A stretch of 64,000 nucleotides of DNA from Ruegeria arenilitoris (GCF_013031355.1 NZ_WPZO01000001.1:1-64000), one strand, 5' to 3'. Shown: positions 36,488 to 46,146, counted from the stretch's first letter. Numbers and translations: made by a program. Notes: a model not told the origin generated them from the letters alone.

Positions 36488-36578
36488 GACCTGCCCCTGA
36501 TATGCCAAGGCCGGACCCTCTCGGACCCGGCCTCATTGTCTTTATGGATAGCCTTGCGAGCAGTTCGGGCGCAAGCGG

Positions 36579-37562
36579 TTAGGCGTTGTCGTGCGGCCAC
36601 ATCGGCGTGCGGTAGGTCATGCGACGTACCGATCCGGTTTTCGAGCGCATCAGCAGGGTGGTGGTTTCCACCCAGCCCGGCTCGCGCTTGATGCGCGGCA
36701 GCAGCGAGCCACCGGTCACGCCGGTCGCGGCAAAGATCACGTCCGCCGTCACCATCTCATCGCGTGCATAAACGCGGTTCAGATCGGTGATGCCAGCCTT
36801 GGCGGCACGGCCACGTTCGTCATCGTTGCGGAACAGCAGGCGCCCAAAGATCTGGCCACCCATGCATTTCAGCGCAGCTGCGGCCAGAACGCCTTCGGGC
36901 GCGCCGCCTTGGCCCATATACATGTCGATGCCGGTTTCTTCGCTTTCGGCGCAGTGCATGACACCAGCCACGTCACCGTCGGTGATCAGGCGGATCGAGG
37001 CACCGGTTTCGCGCACCTCGGCAATCATCGCCTCATGACGTGGGCGTTCCAGAATGCAGACGGTAATGTCGGCAGGCTCACAACCCTTGGCTTTGGCCAG
37101 CGCTTCGACGCGCTCGCGCGGGCTCATGTCCAGATTGACGACACCTTCAGGGAAGCCCGGACCGATGGCCAATTTGTCCATGTAGACGTCCGGCGCGTGA
37201 AGCATCGAGCCGCGCGGACCCATAGCGATCACGGTTAGTGCGTTGGGCATGTCCTTGGCGGTCAGTGTGGTGCCTTCCAGCGGGTCCAGCGCGATGTCCA
37301 CGCCGGGGCCTTCGCCGGTGCCCACCTCTTCGCCGATATACAGCATCGGCGCTTCGTCGCGCTCACCTTCACCGATGACGACGACGCCTGCGATATCCAG
37401 CAGGTTCAGCTGTTCGCGCATTGCGTTCACGGCTGCCTGGTCGGCGGCTTTTTCGTCACCACGACCGACCAAAGAGGCCGACGCCAGTGCGGCCTGTTCC
37501 GCAACCCGAGCAAGGCCCAGAGACAACAGGCGGTCGTTAAAATCTACTTTGGCAGCACTCAT
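36579..37562 (-). CDS. glpX: Class II fructose-1,6-bisphosphatase
   Basis: A 327-residue GlpX-type phosphatase that converts fructose 1,6-bisphosphate to fructose 6-phosphate in gluconeogenesis, and often sedoheptulose 1,7-bisphosphate too. Li+-sensitive phosphatase motifs are visible: VVIGEGERDEAPML and DIALDPLEGTTLTAKDMPN. It is between hom and recJ, likely co-transcribed. Confidence 0.93.
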   Translation of the reverse strand: MSAAKVDFNDRLLSLGLARVAEQAALASASLVGRGDEKAADQAAVNAMREQLNLLDIAGVVVIGEGERDEAPMLYIGEEVGTGEGPGVDIALDPLEGTTLTAKDMPNALTVIAMGPRGSMLHAPDVYMDKLAIGPGFPEGVVNLDMSPRERVEALAKAKGCEPADITVCILERPRHEAMIAEVRETGASIRLITDGDVAGVMHCAESEETGIDMYMGQGGAPEGVLAAAALKCMGGQIFGRLLFRNDDERGRAAKAGITDLNRVYARDEMVTADVIFAATGVTGGSLLPRIKREPGWVETTTLLMRSKTGSVRRMTYRTPMWPHDNA

Positions 37563-37604
37563 GTTCGGTATCCTCAGGTCAGTAAAGGCGTTTTGTTCGG
37601 GATA

Positions 37605-37623
37605 GCCTGCGTTTCATGCAGGC
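37605..37623 (-). other. Intercistronic stem-loop between hom and glpX
   Basis: A 6-bp perfect stem (37605-37610 with 37618-37623) with a 7-base loop, 9 bases after the hom stop codon on the minus strand. There is no T-run, so processing or mRNA stabilisation is likelier than termination. Confidence 0.45.
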
Positions 37624-37631
37624 CGCAAGGG

Positions 37632-38918
37632 TCAAACCTCTTCAATCCGCAATGCAACGGGTTCTCCGGCCACCACGTCGGTCTCGCGCAACCCGTCGAG
37701 GGCCACGTCCAGCGTGGCGCGCGTGGTCTTGTGGGTGACGATCAGAACCGGCGCGGTGCTTTCCGAATGGCCGTACTGGCGCATCCGGTCGATCGAAACA
37801 CCCGCATCACCCAGAATGGCGGCCACTTTGGCCAGCGCACCGGGTTTGTCGAACAGGGCAAGACGCAGATAATAGGGCGCGGGCAGGCCGGTCACCGCAG
37901 GCCGTGCCTCTTGCAGCGAGGTCGCGGGGCGACCAAAGGTCGGGATCTGCAGTCCACGGGCCAGATCGCAAACATCGCCCATCACGGCGCTGGCTGTGGG
38001 GCCTTCGCCGGCACCGGGGCCGCGCAGGACAACCTGTTCGACCGCGTCGCCTTCGATCACCACCATGTTGGTGCCGCCTTCCAGCTGCCCAAGGGGAGAG
38101 CTGCTGGGTACCAGGCACGGCTGCATCCGCTGTTCCAGACCACGGGCCGAGCGTTGCGCAACGCCCAGCAGCTTGATGCGATAGCCCATATCGTCGGCCT
38201 GGTGGATGTCATCCAGGCTGATCTGCTGAATGCCTTCGATCTGGATGCCGTCGAAATTCGGCTTGGTCCCGAATGCGATCGAGGACAACAGCGCCAGTTT
38301 GTGTGCAGCATCAATGCCGCCGACGTCGAGGTTCGGGTCAGCCTCCAGGTATCCAAGCTGCGCGCATTCCTCGAACAGGGCGTTATAGCCCAGTTCCTGC
38401 GACTGCATCCGGGTCAGGATATAGTTGCAGGTGCCGTTCATCACGCCCATGACGCGGGTGATCTCATTCCCGGCCAGCCCTTCGGTCAGGGATTTGATCA
38501 CCGGGATGCCACCTGCCACGGCGGCCTCGAACCGGATCACGCGGCCGGCGGCCTCGGCCTTTTCGGCCAGCTCCTGACCGTGGATCGCCAGCAGAGCCTT
38601 GTTCGCAGTGACGACATCCTTGCCGGTGGCCAGCGCTGCCTCGACCGAGGCTTTGGCGGGGCCGTTCTCGCCGCCGATCAACTCGACAAACACGTCGATA
38701 TCATCACGTTTTGCCAGCGCAACCGGATCGGTTTCCCAGGCATAGTCCGAAAGGTTCACGCCGCGGTCCTTGTTGGCATCGCGCGCCGACACGGCGACGA
38801 TTTCCACAGACCGCCCCGTACGCGCCTGCAACAGGTCCGCATGGCGGCGGACGATCTTCACGACACCCACGCCAACCGTTCCCAAGCCCGCAATTCCCAG
38901 CCGCAGCGCCTGTGTCAT
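37632..38918 (-). CDS. hom: Homoserine dehydrogenase
   Basis: A 428-residue NAD(P)-dependent enzyme making homoserine from aspartate semialdehyde, on the way to threonine and methionine. The Rossmann motif GIAGLGTVGVGVV is at the N-terminus and GGIPVIKSLTEGLAGNEI in the catalytic domain. The last 75 residues (YYLRLALFDKPGALAKVAAI) form an ACT domain for allosteric, probably threonine, inhibition. The ATG at 38918 has AGGAACC upstream; the frame extends to 39008 without support. Confidence 0.93.
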   Translation of the reverse strand: MTQALRLGIAGLGTVGVGVVKIVRRHADLLQARTGRSVEIVAVSARDANKDRGVNLSDYAWETDPVALAKRDDIDVFVELIGGENGPAKASVEAALATGKDVVTANKALLAIHGQELAEKAEAAGRVIRFEAAVAGGIPVIKSLTEGLAGNEITRVMGVMNGTCNYILTRMQSQELGYNALFEECAQLGYLEADPNLDVGGIDAAHKLALLSSIAFGTKPNFDGIQIEGIQQISLDDIHQADDMGYRIKLLGVAQRSARGLEQRMQPCLVPSSSPLGQLEGGTNMVVIEGDAVEQVVLRGPGAGEGPTASAVMGDVCDLARGLQIPTFGRPATSLQEARPAVTGLPAPYYLRLALFDKPGALAKVAAILGDAGVSIDRMRQYGHSESTAPVLIVTHKTTRATLDVALDGLRETDVVAGEPVALRIEEV

Positions 38919-39046
38919 CCCGTGGGTTCCTTTCCGCTCGAAAATTTCGTGGTATCGGGCCTGCCGCCCGTTCAGCGCTGCCTTAGCGGGTTCGGCGCTA
39001 GGGTGCAATGCGTCGTGGCCCAGGGCAGGCCCGGAATCGCATTGGG

Positions 39047-39295
39047 TCAGTTTATTTCCGCAGCTTGAAGTTCTTCTGCCTTTTTCTCCAGCGCTTCACG
39101 CCGGGCTATCAGGTCTTCTTCGACCTCGGCGGCCTCGTTCAACGGGTCGACGGGCGGGCCGAGGTTTTCCTGAATGGGAATAAGCGTGGGATAGGGGGCC
39201 GATCCGACATTGGGCTGCTCGCGCCCTTCCAGTTCCGGAAAATCGGCGCATCCGGCACAGGCGAGCATCAGGATCAGCAAAGGCAGGGGCTTCAT
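39047..39295 (-). CDS. Small putative lipoprotein
   Basis: An 82-residue protein with a short signal peptide and a lipobox-like LACAGC at 11-16, so the mature protein is probably lipid-anchored at C16. The C-terminal half is an acidic helix (EAAEVEEDLIARREALEKKA). Function unknown. It is divergent from a TetR gene whose operator lies 68 bases upstream of this start, so the two may be co-regulated. Confidence 0.65.
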   Translation of the reverse strand: MKPLPLLILMLACAGCADFPELEGREQPNVGSAPYPTLIPIQENLGPPVDPLNEAAEVEEDLIARREALEKKAEELQAAEIN

Positions 39296-39362
39296 TCAGA
39301 ACCCTTTCACGGTCGATTGCAAACGTGATGCACCTTTTACGGCATTGGTTCAAGCGGGGTTC

Positions 39363-39384
39363 TATCTGAACATACGTTCAGATA
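39363..39384. promoter_or_regulatory. Perfect 22-bp inverted-repeat operator before the TetR gene
   Basis: Arms TATCTGAAC (39363-39371) and GTTCAGATA (39376-39384) are exact inverse complements around a 4-base centre. The site ends 10 bases before the TetR ATG and lies between it and the divergent lipoprotein gene. Size, symmetry and location fit an autoregulatory TetR operator. Confidence 0.8.
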
Positions 39385-39394
39385 CGGTGCGGGA

Positions 39395-39982
39395 ATGGCA
39401 CGTACGCAAGGTTCACATTCCGATATTACCGGCCCGCGTATCCGCAAGGCGGCGCTAGGGCTGTTCGCTCGTCACGGCTATGCCGCGGTCTCCATGCGCC
39501 AGATCGCGGGTGAGGTTGGGGTGCAGGCGGGGGCGCTGTACAACTACACGCCCGACAAGCAGAGCCTGCTGTTCCGTCTGATGCACGAACACATGCAAGA
39601 ACTGTTGTCGGCCTATGACGATCTGGATCAGTCCGAAGATGCGTCCGAAGCCTTGCGCCAGTTTGTCGGGTTCCACATCCGGTTTCACCTAGAGCGCCCG
39701 GATGAGGTGTTCATCGCCTATATGGAACTGCGCAACCTGACGCCCGAGAACTTTACAGAGATCGAAGCGTTGCGCCGCCGCTACGAGGATGCGCTTGAAG
39801 CGATCCTGCGGACGGGGCAGGCGGCCAGGGTGTTTGATATCGCGGATACCAAGATCGCGACTCTGGCGGTGATCGCCATGCTGAATGGTGTGATGACATG
39901 GTTCCGCTCCGGCGGACGCCTGTCGCTGGACGAGGTCGAGCAGGTCTATTGGGACATGGTCCGCCGGTCGGTTTCGGCCTGA
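39395..39982 (+). CDS. TetR-family transcriptional regulator
   Basis: A 195-residue regulator with an N-terminal helix-turn-helix (AALGLFARHGYAAVSMRQIA, AGALYNYTPDKQSLL) and a helical ligand-binding C-terminal domain. Ligand unknown. The 22-bp palindrome just upstream implies autoregulation and possible control of the divergent small lipoprotein. Its stop is 5 bases from that of the convergent pirin gene. Confidence 0.85.
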   Translation: MARTQGSHSDITGPRIRKAALGLFARHGYAAVSMRQIAGEVGVQAGALYNYTPDKQSLLFRLMHEHMQELLSAYDDLDQSEDASEALRQFVGFHIRFHLERPDEVFIAYMELRNLTPENFTEIEALRRRYEDALEAILRTGQAARVFDIADTKIATLAVIAMLNGVMTWFRSGGRLSLDEVEQVYWDMVRRSVSA

Positions 39983-39987
39983 GCAGC

Positions 39988-40899
39988 CTAATGTGCAGGG
40001 CGAATGAAGGTGCCGTTGCGCAGCTCCCGAAAGGCTTGCTCAAGCTCGGTCCGCGTATTCATCACGATGGGCCCATGCCAGGCGACCGGCTCGTCAATCG
40101 GCGCACCTGAGATCAGCAGGAACCGTACACCTTCAGGTCCGGCCTGAACCGTGATTTCATCCCCGGTGCCAAACCGGACCAGCGTCCGGTTGCCGGACAT
40201 GTCGCGGATGTTGACCTCTTGCCCGGCGACTTCTTTTTCCAGCAGGATGCCAGTGGGTTGCGATGCGTCGGCAAACGCAGCCTGACCTTCGAACACATAG
40301 GCAAAGGCGCGGCGGTACGTGTCTATTTTAAAGGTTTTTTTGACCCCCGCTGGAACATGGACGTCCAGATATTGCGGATCGGCGGCAATCCCGTCGACCG
40401 GGCCGGTCTTGCCCCAGAACTCTCCCACGATCACACGAACCGTTGTGCCATCGTCATCGGTGATTTCCGGGATGTCCTTGCTTTGGACGTCCTGATAGCG
40501 CGGCGCGGTCATCTTTTGTGCCGAGGGAAGGTTGCCCCACAATTGGAACCCGTGCATCTGGCCTGACGGGTTTCCGCTTGGCATCTCCTGATGCAGAATC
40601 CCGGAGCCCGCGGTCATCCACTGAACATCGCCGGCACCAAGCGTGCCGCTATTGCCCAGCGAATCCGAGTGTTCGACCGAACCGGACAGCACATAGGTGA
40701 TCGTCTCGATCCCGCGATGAGGGTGCCAGGGAAACCCGGCCTGATAGTCCTGCGGGCGATCATTGCGAAAGTCATCGAACAGCAGGAACGGGTCGAGCTC
40801 GGACGGGTCCTGAAACCCGAACGCGCGGTGAAGTTTGACGCCAGCGCCCTCAACTGCGGCGATGGCTTTCCGGGTTTCCAGAACGGGACGTAGGGACAT
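39988..40899 (-). CDS. Pirin-family cupin protein
   Basis: A 303-residue bicupin of the pirin family. The metal site motif WHPHRGIETITYVLSGSVEH is clear in the N-terminal cupin, and MPSGNPSGQMHGFQLWGNLP follows as in family members. Bacterial pirins bind Fe or other metals, and some oxidise quercetin; the role here is unknown. The ATG follows AGGAGG. Confidence 0.87.
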   Translation of the reverse strand: MSLRPVLETRKAIAAVEGAGVKLHRAFGFQDPSELDPFLLFDDFRNDRPQDYQAGFPWHPHRGIETITYVLSGSVEHSDSLGNSGTLGAGDVQWMTAGSGILHQEMPSGNPSGQMHGFQLWGNLPSAQKMTAPRYQDVQSKDIPEITDDDGTTVRVIVGEFWGKTGPVDGIAADPQYLDVHVPAGVKKTFKIDTYRRAFAYVFEGQAAFADASQPTGILLEKEVAGQEVNIRDMSGNRTLVRFGTGDEITVQAGPEGVRFLLISGAPIDEPVAWHGPIVMNTRTELEQAFRELRNGTFIRPAH

Positions 40900-41055
40900 A
40901 GCGGCCTCCTAAAGCTCTGGTCACCATGTATTTTCGGCAAGGACAGCGTCAATCGGCAGAAAAGAACGGGGAATGTGCATAAATCAGCAGTATCGGCCCC
41001 CCTGTTTTTTCCCGCCAGAAGCCGCTAAACCCACGGGAAAACAACAGGGGTTCAC

Positions 41056-41550
41056 ATGCAACAGGACATTCTAGCCACCATTAAGCCGTCACCTGCCAGA
41101 CGTTGGCTTGGCGTTGGAATGCTGAGCGTCGTTGGCGTGCTGGTCCTGTCTGTAGCACTGGCACAACCGCCCGAACCCCTGTGGATGGTGTTCCTGCTTG
41201 CGGTTGGCGGCGCGGCATTCTGGTTGGCTTATCGCATGTGGCACGCGACAAATGACTGGATCGAACTGACGCAATCCGAACTCAGAACCGGGGCAGGGCA
41301 CGTTATCGCGAAAGTAGAGGATATCGAAGCTGTCGACCGGGGGGTCTTTGCGTTCAAACCTTCGAACGGGTTTCTTTTGAAAACACGCGTTGGCGGGGAA
41401 AACAGCTGGGCGCCCGGGCTATGGTGGCGTTTGGGGCGCCGGGTAGGTGTCGGCGGAATGACTGCTGCCGCCGAAACCAAATTTATGACGGATGTGCTTA
41501 GCTCGTTGGTGCTACACCCACAGGACCAGCATCCCCTTGACAGAAATTAG
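41056..41550 (+). CDS. Two-helix membrane protein, unknown function
   Basis: A 164-residue protein with two adjacent membrane helices (LGVGMLSVVGVLVLSVALA and WMVFLLAVGGAAFWLAYRM) and a soluble C-terminal part (IELTQSELRTGAGHVIAKVE). No family recognised. Its last 53 bases overlap, tail to tail, the 3' end of the minus-strand TadE-like gene. Confidence 0.6.
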   Translation: MQQDILATIKPSPARRWLGVGMLSVVGVLVLSVALAQPPEPLWMVFLLAVGGAAFWLAYRMWHATNDWIELTQSELRTGAGHVIAKVEDIEAVDRGVFAFKPSNGFLLKTRVGGENSWAPGLWWRLGRRVGVGGMTAAAETKFMTDVLSSLVLHPQDQHPLDRN

Positions 41551-42118
41551 CCGAAATATCGGGCGCTGTTACAAGATCGGTAAAGCGCGGCCGTGTGAAA
41601 ACGAAGTTGGTGAACTCATAATCTTTGGTCAGCCAACCGGTTTTGAACAACGGGTCATATTCGTTCATCGTTTCAACGAGGATCAAAGTGTCCAGATCCG
41701 ACATCGGCGGAAGCTGTTCTTTTATCTTGTCGATGTTGGAGTCGTTCCAGGCCCCAGTGAACCCGCAAGTTGTGGTCCATAGGACGTAATGACGGTCATC
41801 GTCCTCCTGGTACATGATGAATGTCAAACGCATCTTCAGCGTCGAGTTGTTGTTCACCATCCGCCGCATCAGAGTGTACATGGAAGCTGCATAGGTGTCG
41901 GTCAAATTTTCCGTTTCACGCGAGATAAGGTCACCCACTGTGTAGGCAGCTTTCAGGTTGGCGGTGTTTTGGCGGAAACCGTCAAAAAACGTGTACCCAA
42001 GCGTGATACTCCACACGAAAATCGGGAAAACTACAATTCCCTCGAAGGCGAGGCCGCCGCTTTCGCTACGGGCGAATTTGCGCAGAAGTTGCCGGATACT
42101 TAAAATATATTTTGTCAT
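41498..42118 (-). CDS. TadE/TadF-like pilus-assembly membrane protein
   Basis: A 206-residue protein with one N-terminal membrane helix preceded by a basic stretch and SESGGLAFEGIVVFPIFVW, the TadE-like prepilin type pattern with a glutamate in the helix. The rest is probably periplasmic. It starts directly after the upstream stop, zero bases apart, and is the third gene of the set. Likely a minor pseudopilin of a Tad/Flp system. Confidence 0.72.
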   Translation of the reverse strand: MTKYILSIRQLLRKFARSESGGLAFEGIVVFPIFVWSITLGYTFFDGFRQNTANLKAAYTVGDLISRETENLTDTYAASMYTLMRRMVNNNSTLKMRLTFIMYQEDDDRHYVLWTTTCGFTGAWNDSNIDKIKEQLPPMSDLDTLILVETMNEYDPLFKTGWLTKDYEFTNFVFTRPRFTDLVTAPDISANFCQGDAGPVGVAPTS

Positions 42119-42649
42119 TTAAGGCTCCTGAACAAAGGCGGTGATCGACGTGAGCGTGACCAAGCCATCGTCACTTTGCAAAGCGCGCCCCATCGCGGTG
42201 GTCGGGAAAATTGGGTCAACTTTTGCACAGGCGCGAAGGATCATCAGCGCGTTCGACGCACCCGCTTCAAAGTTCCGGGCCGGTTTGGCCTCTTCCTCTC
42301 TGTTTACGCAATCCGGTTCCACTGGGAAATCCAAGCCGGTGAATGCGTCCTGAAGGATCATTTCCAGCCTTAGATTTTTGGAACAGCTTGGGATTATTCC
42401 CGCCCTGCTGCAGATATCGTCCTTGATCGTGTCGTGAGTGATCACGGCATCAGTTCCCAGGCGGATATCGCGAACGACAATGTCCATGGAGCGCTCCAAC
42501 AACGATTGCTGAATCGTGACCATCGAGTATTCGACAGCCCCCATGATGAAGAAGAGATAGGCCGGGAAAATTAAGACAAACTCAACGGTCAGCGACCCAT
42601 CTTCAGACCGCTTGAACCGAACTATTTTCTTTAGTAGCTCGCGGATCAT
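42119..42649 (-). CDS. TadE-like pilus-assembly membrane protein
   Basis: A 176-residue protein with the pattern FKRSEDGSLTVEFVLIFPAY, a TadE-like prepilin motif with the conserved glutamate inside a single N-terminal helix. It overlaps the upstream VWA gene by four bases and abuts the downstream TadE-like gene. Probably a minor pilin-like subunit. Confidence 0.8.
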   Translation of the reverse strand: MIRELLKKIVRFKRSEDGSLTVEFVLIFPAYLFFIMGAVEYSMVTIQQSLLERSMDIVVRDIRLGTDAVITHDTIKDDICSRAGIIPSCSKNLRLEMILQDAFTGLDFPVEPDCVNREEEAKPARNFEAGASNALMILRACAKVDPIFPTTAMGRALQSDDGLVTLTSITAFVQEP

Positions 42650-44388
42650 TGTGTCAGCCTCAGTCGTTTGATCGACGAGGCGATGGACCGGAATGCCTCT
42701 TCAAGCGTCAGGTTCTCGTCACCCAGCTTGCCGGTGCTGTTGACCTCATAAACCATGCTGGGTTTGGTGGCGCAGTTTTCGATCGTGGCCAGACCTGCGT
42801 CAGGCGCTTCAAAAGCGATGCCGTAGACCAGTACACCTTTGTTTTTGATGGCGGCACAGATGTTACTTGTGCGCGTGTTCTTCGAGTTTCTTGAGACCGA
42901 ATAATAGGCATTCGAATACCAGTCGCTGAGTGCGCTGCTATCCCATGGATAAAAGTTGTATCTTGCATTCCAGCGGAGCGACGTGAGGGCAAAAAGCTCT
43001 GGGTAGGTCAGGCGAACGGCGGAACCGTCTTCATCGTCCCTGTCGCCATAGCGGTGATCCATGTTCCAGCGTTCCTGCCGGGACCAGTAATACCTGTCCG
43101 GATTTGTTGACGAGCGGATGCTGTACTCGCCTTGAACCGTCACCGTCTCCCATACTTCAGTGTCCCAATTGTACCTGGTTTCCTGTTGCGAGTAATTGGG
43201 ATTGTACCAAACAGGGGAATTCCCGCTGCGCAACGAATTTTTCAGTTTATACTGACTGGTGTTGTACCCATCGGTCATAACGATGATGACCTTCTGAACA
43301 TCAGACGTGTATTCCTTGGGGCGGTTTGCGAATTCTGCCGGGACGACCGTCGGTGCATTTTCTGCGTTCGAGTCCGGGTCTTTATTCTGACTTGCCAGTT
43401 TGGTGATGATGGGCCGGAATTCGGGGTCGACCAGCGCGGCGGCCCATTTCATTCCAATATCAATTGACGTGTTGCCACTTGCAGTCAGCGCTTCGATCTG
43501 GGCATGAAGTTCCGCGATGTCGTTTGTCACCGGGGTGATCACACTACCGGCACGGGTGGGGCAGGTTGGTCTACGGTTGTGTTCCCACTGGTAGGCATCG
43601 TTGTTTGACCTGTATCGGTCAAAATGCGCTGTTCGTTCAAGCGCAGTCGAGGGTTTCAGGTTGTGTTCTTTGAATTGACTACTCGTGAAGTTCACACAGT
43701 GCGAGTAGTTATGTTCATTGGATACGCCCGTCATTTTGCCCAGAATGTTCTCTCCGGCATTGACCTGCGTGGCGTAAGGAATAATCGAGATCGAAATCTT
43801 CTCGGGATTTTCCTTTTCGTACATCGTTGTCACAAATTCCTTGGCCGCTTCCCGCAGCACCTGAATTTTCTTTTTGCCAGCCTCGGCGGACGCATTTTCC
43901 ATCGATCCGGACATGTCGAGAACCAGAGAAATCTCGATGGCACCCACGGACTCTTCTGCGGTGCTGGTAACCGAAGCCCTCAGTTCAGGAATGCCTGCCA
44001 AATACATGAAGGCTGTGTTCACGACTACTTCAGCCTCAGCCGTAACCCGTCTTGAGCCGAATCCCGGAGTAACGACAGGGTCTTTCGTCAATTTGCCTCT
44101 AATGTTGGATTTTTCGACATAGGCCAATACGACTTCCTTCGGAGGCAGCTCCTGATCAAGGTCGGCGGCAGCCAGAACCGCGCGGTCCAATGTCGCCTGC
44201 AGGTTCGCCCGGTCGCGCTCAAAGTGCATCATGTCGGCGCCCATGCCGGTCAAACAGATGATGATCAGAAAGCCGGTCAGCACGAAGATCGTGAACACGC
44301 CACCGTCTTCGTCCTTGGCGAAACGACGCGCCGAAGGGGTGAAGCTCTTCAATTTCTTAGAGCCGCTTTTAAATACGCGCATTATCAT
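42646..44388 (-). CDS. TadG-like protein with von Willebrand factor A domain
   Basis: A 580-residue protein. An N-terminal membrane helix follows KDEDGGVFTIFVLTGFLIII, the TadG-type start. A VWA domain begins near residue 155 with an intact MIDAS motif DMSGS (SLVLDMSGSMENAS). Such proteins sit in the envelope and may act in Tad pilus assembly or adhesion. It is the first gene of the trio, with GAGG before the ATG at 44388. The secretion ATPase and prepilin genes of the system are not in the window. Confidence 0.82.
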   Translation of the reverse strand: MIMRVFKSGSKKLKSFTPSARRFAKDEDGGVFTIFVLTGFLIIICLTGMGADMMHFERDRANLQATLDRAVLAAADLDQELPPKEVVLAYVEKSNIRGKLTKDPVVTPGFGSRRVTAEAEVVVNTAFMYLAGIPELRASVTSTAEESVGAIEISLVLDMSGSMENASAEAGKKKIQVLREAAKEFVTTMYEKENPEKISISIIPYATQVNAGENILGKMTGVSNEHNYSHCVNFTSSQFKEHNLKPSTALERTAHFDRYRSNNDAYQWEHNRRPTCPTRAGSVITPVTNDIAELHAQIEALTASGNTSIDIGMKWAAALVDPEFRPIITKLASQNKDPDSNAENAPTVVPAEFANRPKEYTSDVQKVIIVMTDGYNTSQYKLKNSLRSGNSPVWYNPNYSQQETRYNWDTEVWETVTVQGEYSIRSSTNPDRYYWSRQERWNMDHRYGDRDDEDGSAVRLTYPELFALTSLRWNARYNFYPWDSSALSDWYSNAYYSVSRNSKNTRTSNICAAIKNKGVLVYGIAFEAPDAGLATIENCATKPSMVYEVNSTGKLGDENLTLEEAFRSIASSIKRLRLTQ

Positions 44389-44715
44389 ATTGTCGACCTC
44401 GCTGAGCAGACATCCAAACTGCCAAGGAAATATTAACTTTCGAAAATTAACGCCGAATCGTGGCGGGATTTAGGCGAAAACGCCGCCGTCTTGACCGGTT
44501 TGCCGGGAAAAGCGAGATAATTTGAGGGAGTTAGACGCTTCTGTCGTCGTTTGGGCGACAATGTCGACGCGGCGGACCGTGTAGGGCGACTCAGGTAACC
44601 GCAAAAAATAAATCTTGGGTATTGGCAGTTTTATTTTCGCTTAAATATTGATCGTTTACGTATTGGGTGCGACAAAACGTCAGAACGTAAGTCGTTCGCT
44701 GGCACGGAGGATTAA
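44389..44715. other. Divergent intergenic region upstream of gdhA and the TadG-like gene
   Basis: 327 bases without a gene. Two short inverted repeats are visible: TGTCG at 44542-44546 with CGACA at 44556-44560, and GAACG/CGTTC at 44683-44697, the latter 18 bases before the gdhA start. The region is AT-richer from 44600 and should hold both promoters. Confidence 0.45.
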
Positions 44716-46146
44716 ATGACGGCCATCAAAGAACCCAGCTTTCGCGAGAGTGTGGACCTCATGTTCAACAGGGCCGCGTCCCTGATGGACCTGCCTCCGG
44801 GGTTGGAGGAAAAGATCCGGGTCTGCAACGCCACCTACACGGTCCGGTTCGGTGTGCGTCTGCGGGGTGAAATTCATACCTTTACCGGCTATCGCTCGGT
44901 TCATTCCGAACATATGGAACCGGTCAAGGGCGGTATTCGCTACGCTTTGGCGGTGAACCAGGACGAGGTCGAGGCGCTGGCGGCGCTGATGACCTATAAA
45001 TGTGCGCTGGTTGAAACGCCGTTTGGTGGCTCAAAGGGTGGCCTGCGCATCGATCCCCGCCAATATGAAGAGCATGAGCTGGAGCAGATCACCCGGCGTT
45101 TCGCCTATGAACTGGCCAAGCGAGATCTGATCAACCCGTCTCAGAACGTACCCGCGCCGGATATGGGCACCGGCGAGCGTGAGATGGCCTGGATGGCCGA
45201 CCAATACGCACGCATGAACACCACCGACATCAACGCGCGCGCCAGTGTGACGGGCAAGCCGCTGAATGCCGGGGGAATCTCGGGGCGGGTCGAAGCGACC
45301 GGACGGGGCATTCAATACGCTCTGCGCGAGTTCTTCCGCCACCCCGAGGATGTGCAGAAGGCGGGCCTTTCGGGCAAGTTGGACGGCAAACGCATCATCG
45401 TGCAGGGGCTGGGCAACGTGGGCTACCACGCGGCAAAGTTCCTGAGCGAAGAGGACGGTTCGCGGATCGTCGGCATCATCGAATGGGACGGAGCGCTGTA
45501 TAATCCCGACGGGATTGACGTGGAATCCGTGCATCAGTGGATCGTGAAACACGGTGGGGTCAGCAACTACCCTGATGCAACGCATTCGGCCGAAGGGGCC
45601 GAAGTTCTTGAGGCGGAATGCGATATCCTGATCCCGGCGGCGCTTGAAGGTGTGATCAACCTGACCAATGCCGAGCGGATCAAGGCCCCTCTGATCATCG
45701 AGGCGGCGAATGGTCCTGTCACAGCCGGAGCGGACGAGATTCTGCGCAAGAAAGGCACCGTGATCATCCCGGACATGTACGCAAACGCGGGCGGTGTGAC
45801 AGTTTCTTACTTCGAGTGGGTCAAGAACCTGAGCCATATCCGTTTTGGCCGGATGCAGCGCCGTCAGGAAGAGGCGCGGCACGAGCTGATCGTCAGTGAG
45901 TTGGAGCGTCTGGATCGCTACCTGGGCGAAGCGTGGTCAATGTCTCCAAACTTCAAGGCCAAGTACCTTCGTGGGGCGGATGAGCTGGAACTGGTGCGTT
46001 CCGGCCTGGATGACACCATGCGCATTGCCTACCAGTCCATGCGCGAGGTGTGGCACAGCCGCGACGATGTCGAGGATCTGCGGACGGCGGCCTATATCGT
46101 GGCCATTGACCGCGTCGCGAAAAGCTATCGCGCCAAGGGGCTGTAA
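44716..46146 (+). CDS. gdhA: Glutamate dehydrogenase
   Basis: A 476-residue Glu/Leu/Phe/Val-type dehydrogenase interconverting glutamate and 2-oxoglutarate plus ammonia. The catalytic segment GGSKGGLRIDPRQYEEHELE and the Rossmann motif VQGLGNVGYHAAKF are clear; an acidic residue after the second strand (IIEWDG) favours NAD+ over NADP+, though not decisively. GGAGG precedes the ATG. It stands alone, with hairpins downstream. Confidence 0.88.
   Translation: MTAIKEPSFRESVDLMFNRAASLMDLPPGLEEKIRVCNATYTVRFGVRLRGEIHTFTGYRSVHSEHMEPVKGGIRYALAVNQDEVEALAALMTYKCALVETPFGGSKGGLRIDPRQYEEHELEQITRRFAYELAKRDLINPSQNVPAPDMGTGEREMAWMADQYARMNTTDINARASVTGKPLNAGGISGRVEATGRGIQYALREFFRHPEDVQKAGLSGKLDGKRIIVQGLGNVGYHAAKFLSEEDGSRIVGIIEWDGALYNPDGIDVESVHQWIVKHGGVSNYPDATHSAEGAEVLEAECDILIPAALEGVINLTNAERIKAPLIIEAANGPVTAGADEILRKKGTVIIPDMYANAGGVTVSYFEWVKNLSHIRFGRMQRRQEEARHELIVSELERLDRYLGEAWSMSPNFKAKYLRGADELELVRSGLDDTMRIAYQSMREVWHSRDDVEDLRTAAYIVAIDRVAKSYRAKGL

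Noticed and set aside
37593..39068. A 491-codon plus-strand frame opposite hom
   Set aside because: Antisense shadow of a clear homoserine dehydrogenase; no motif and no ribosome site.
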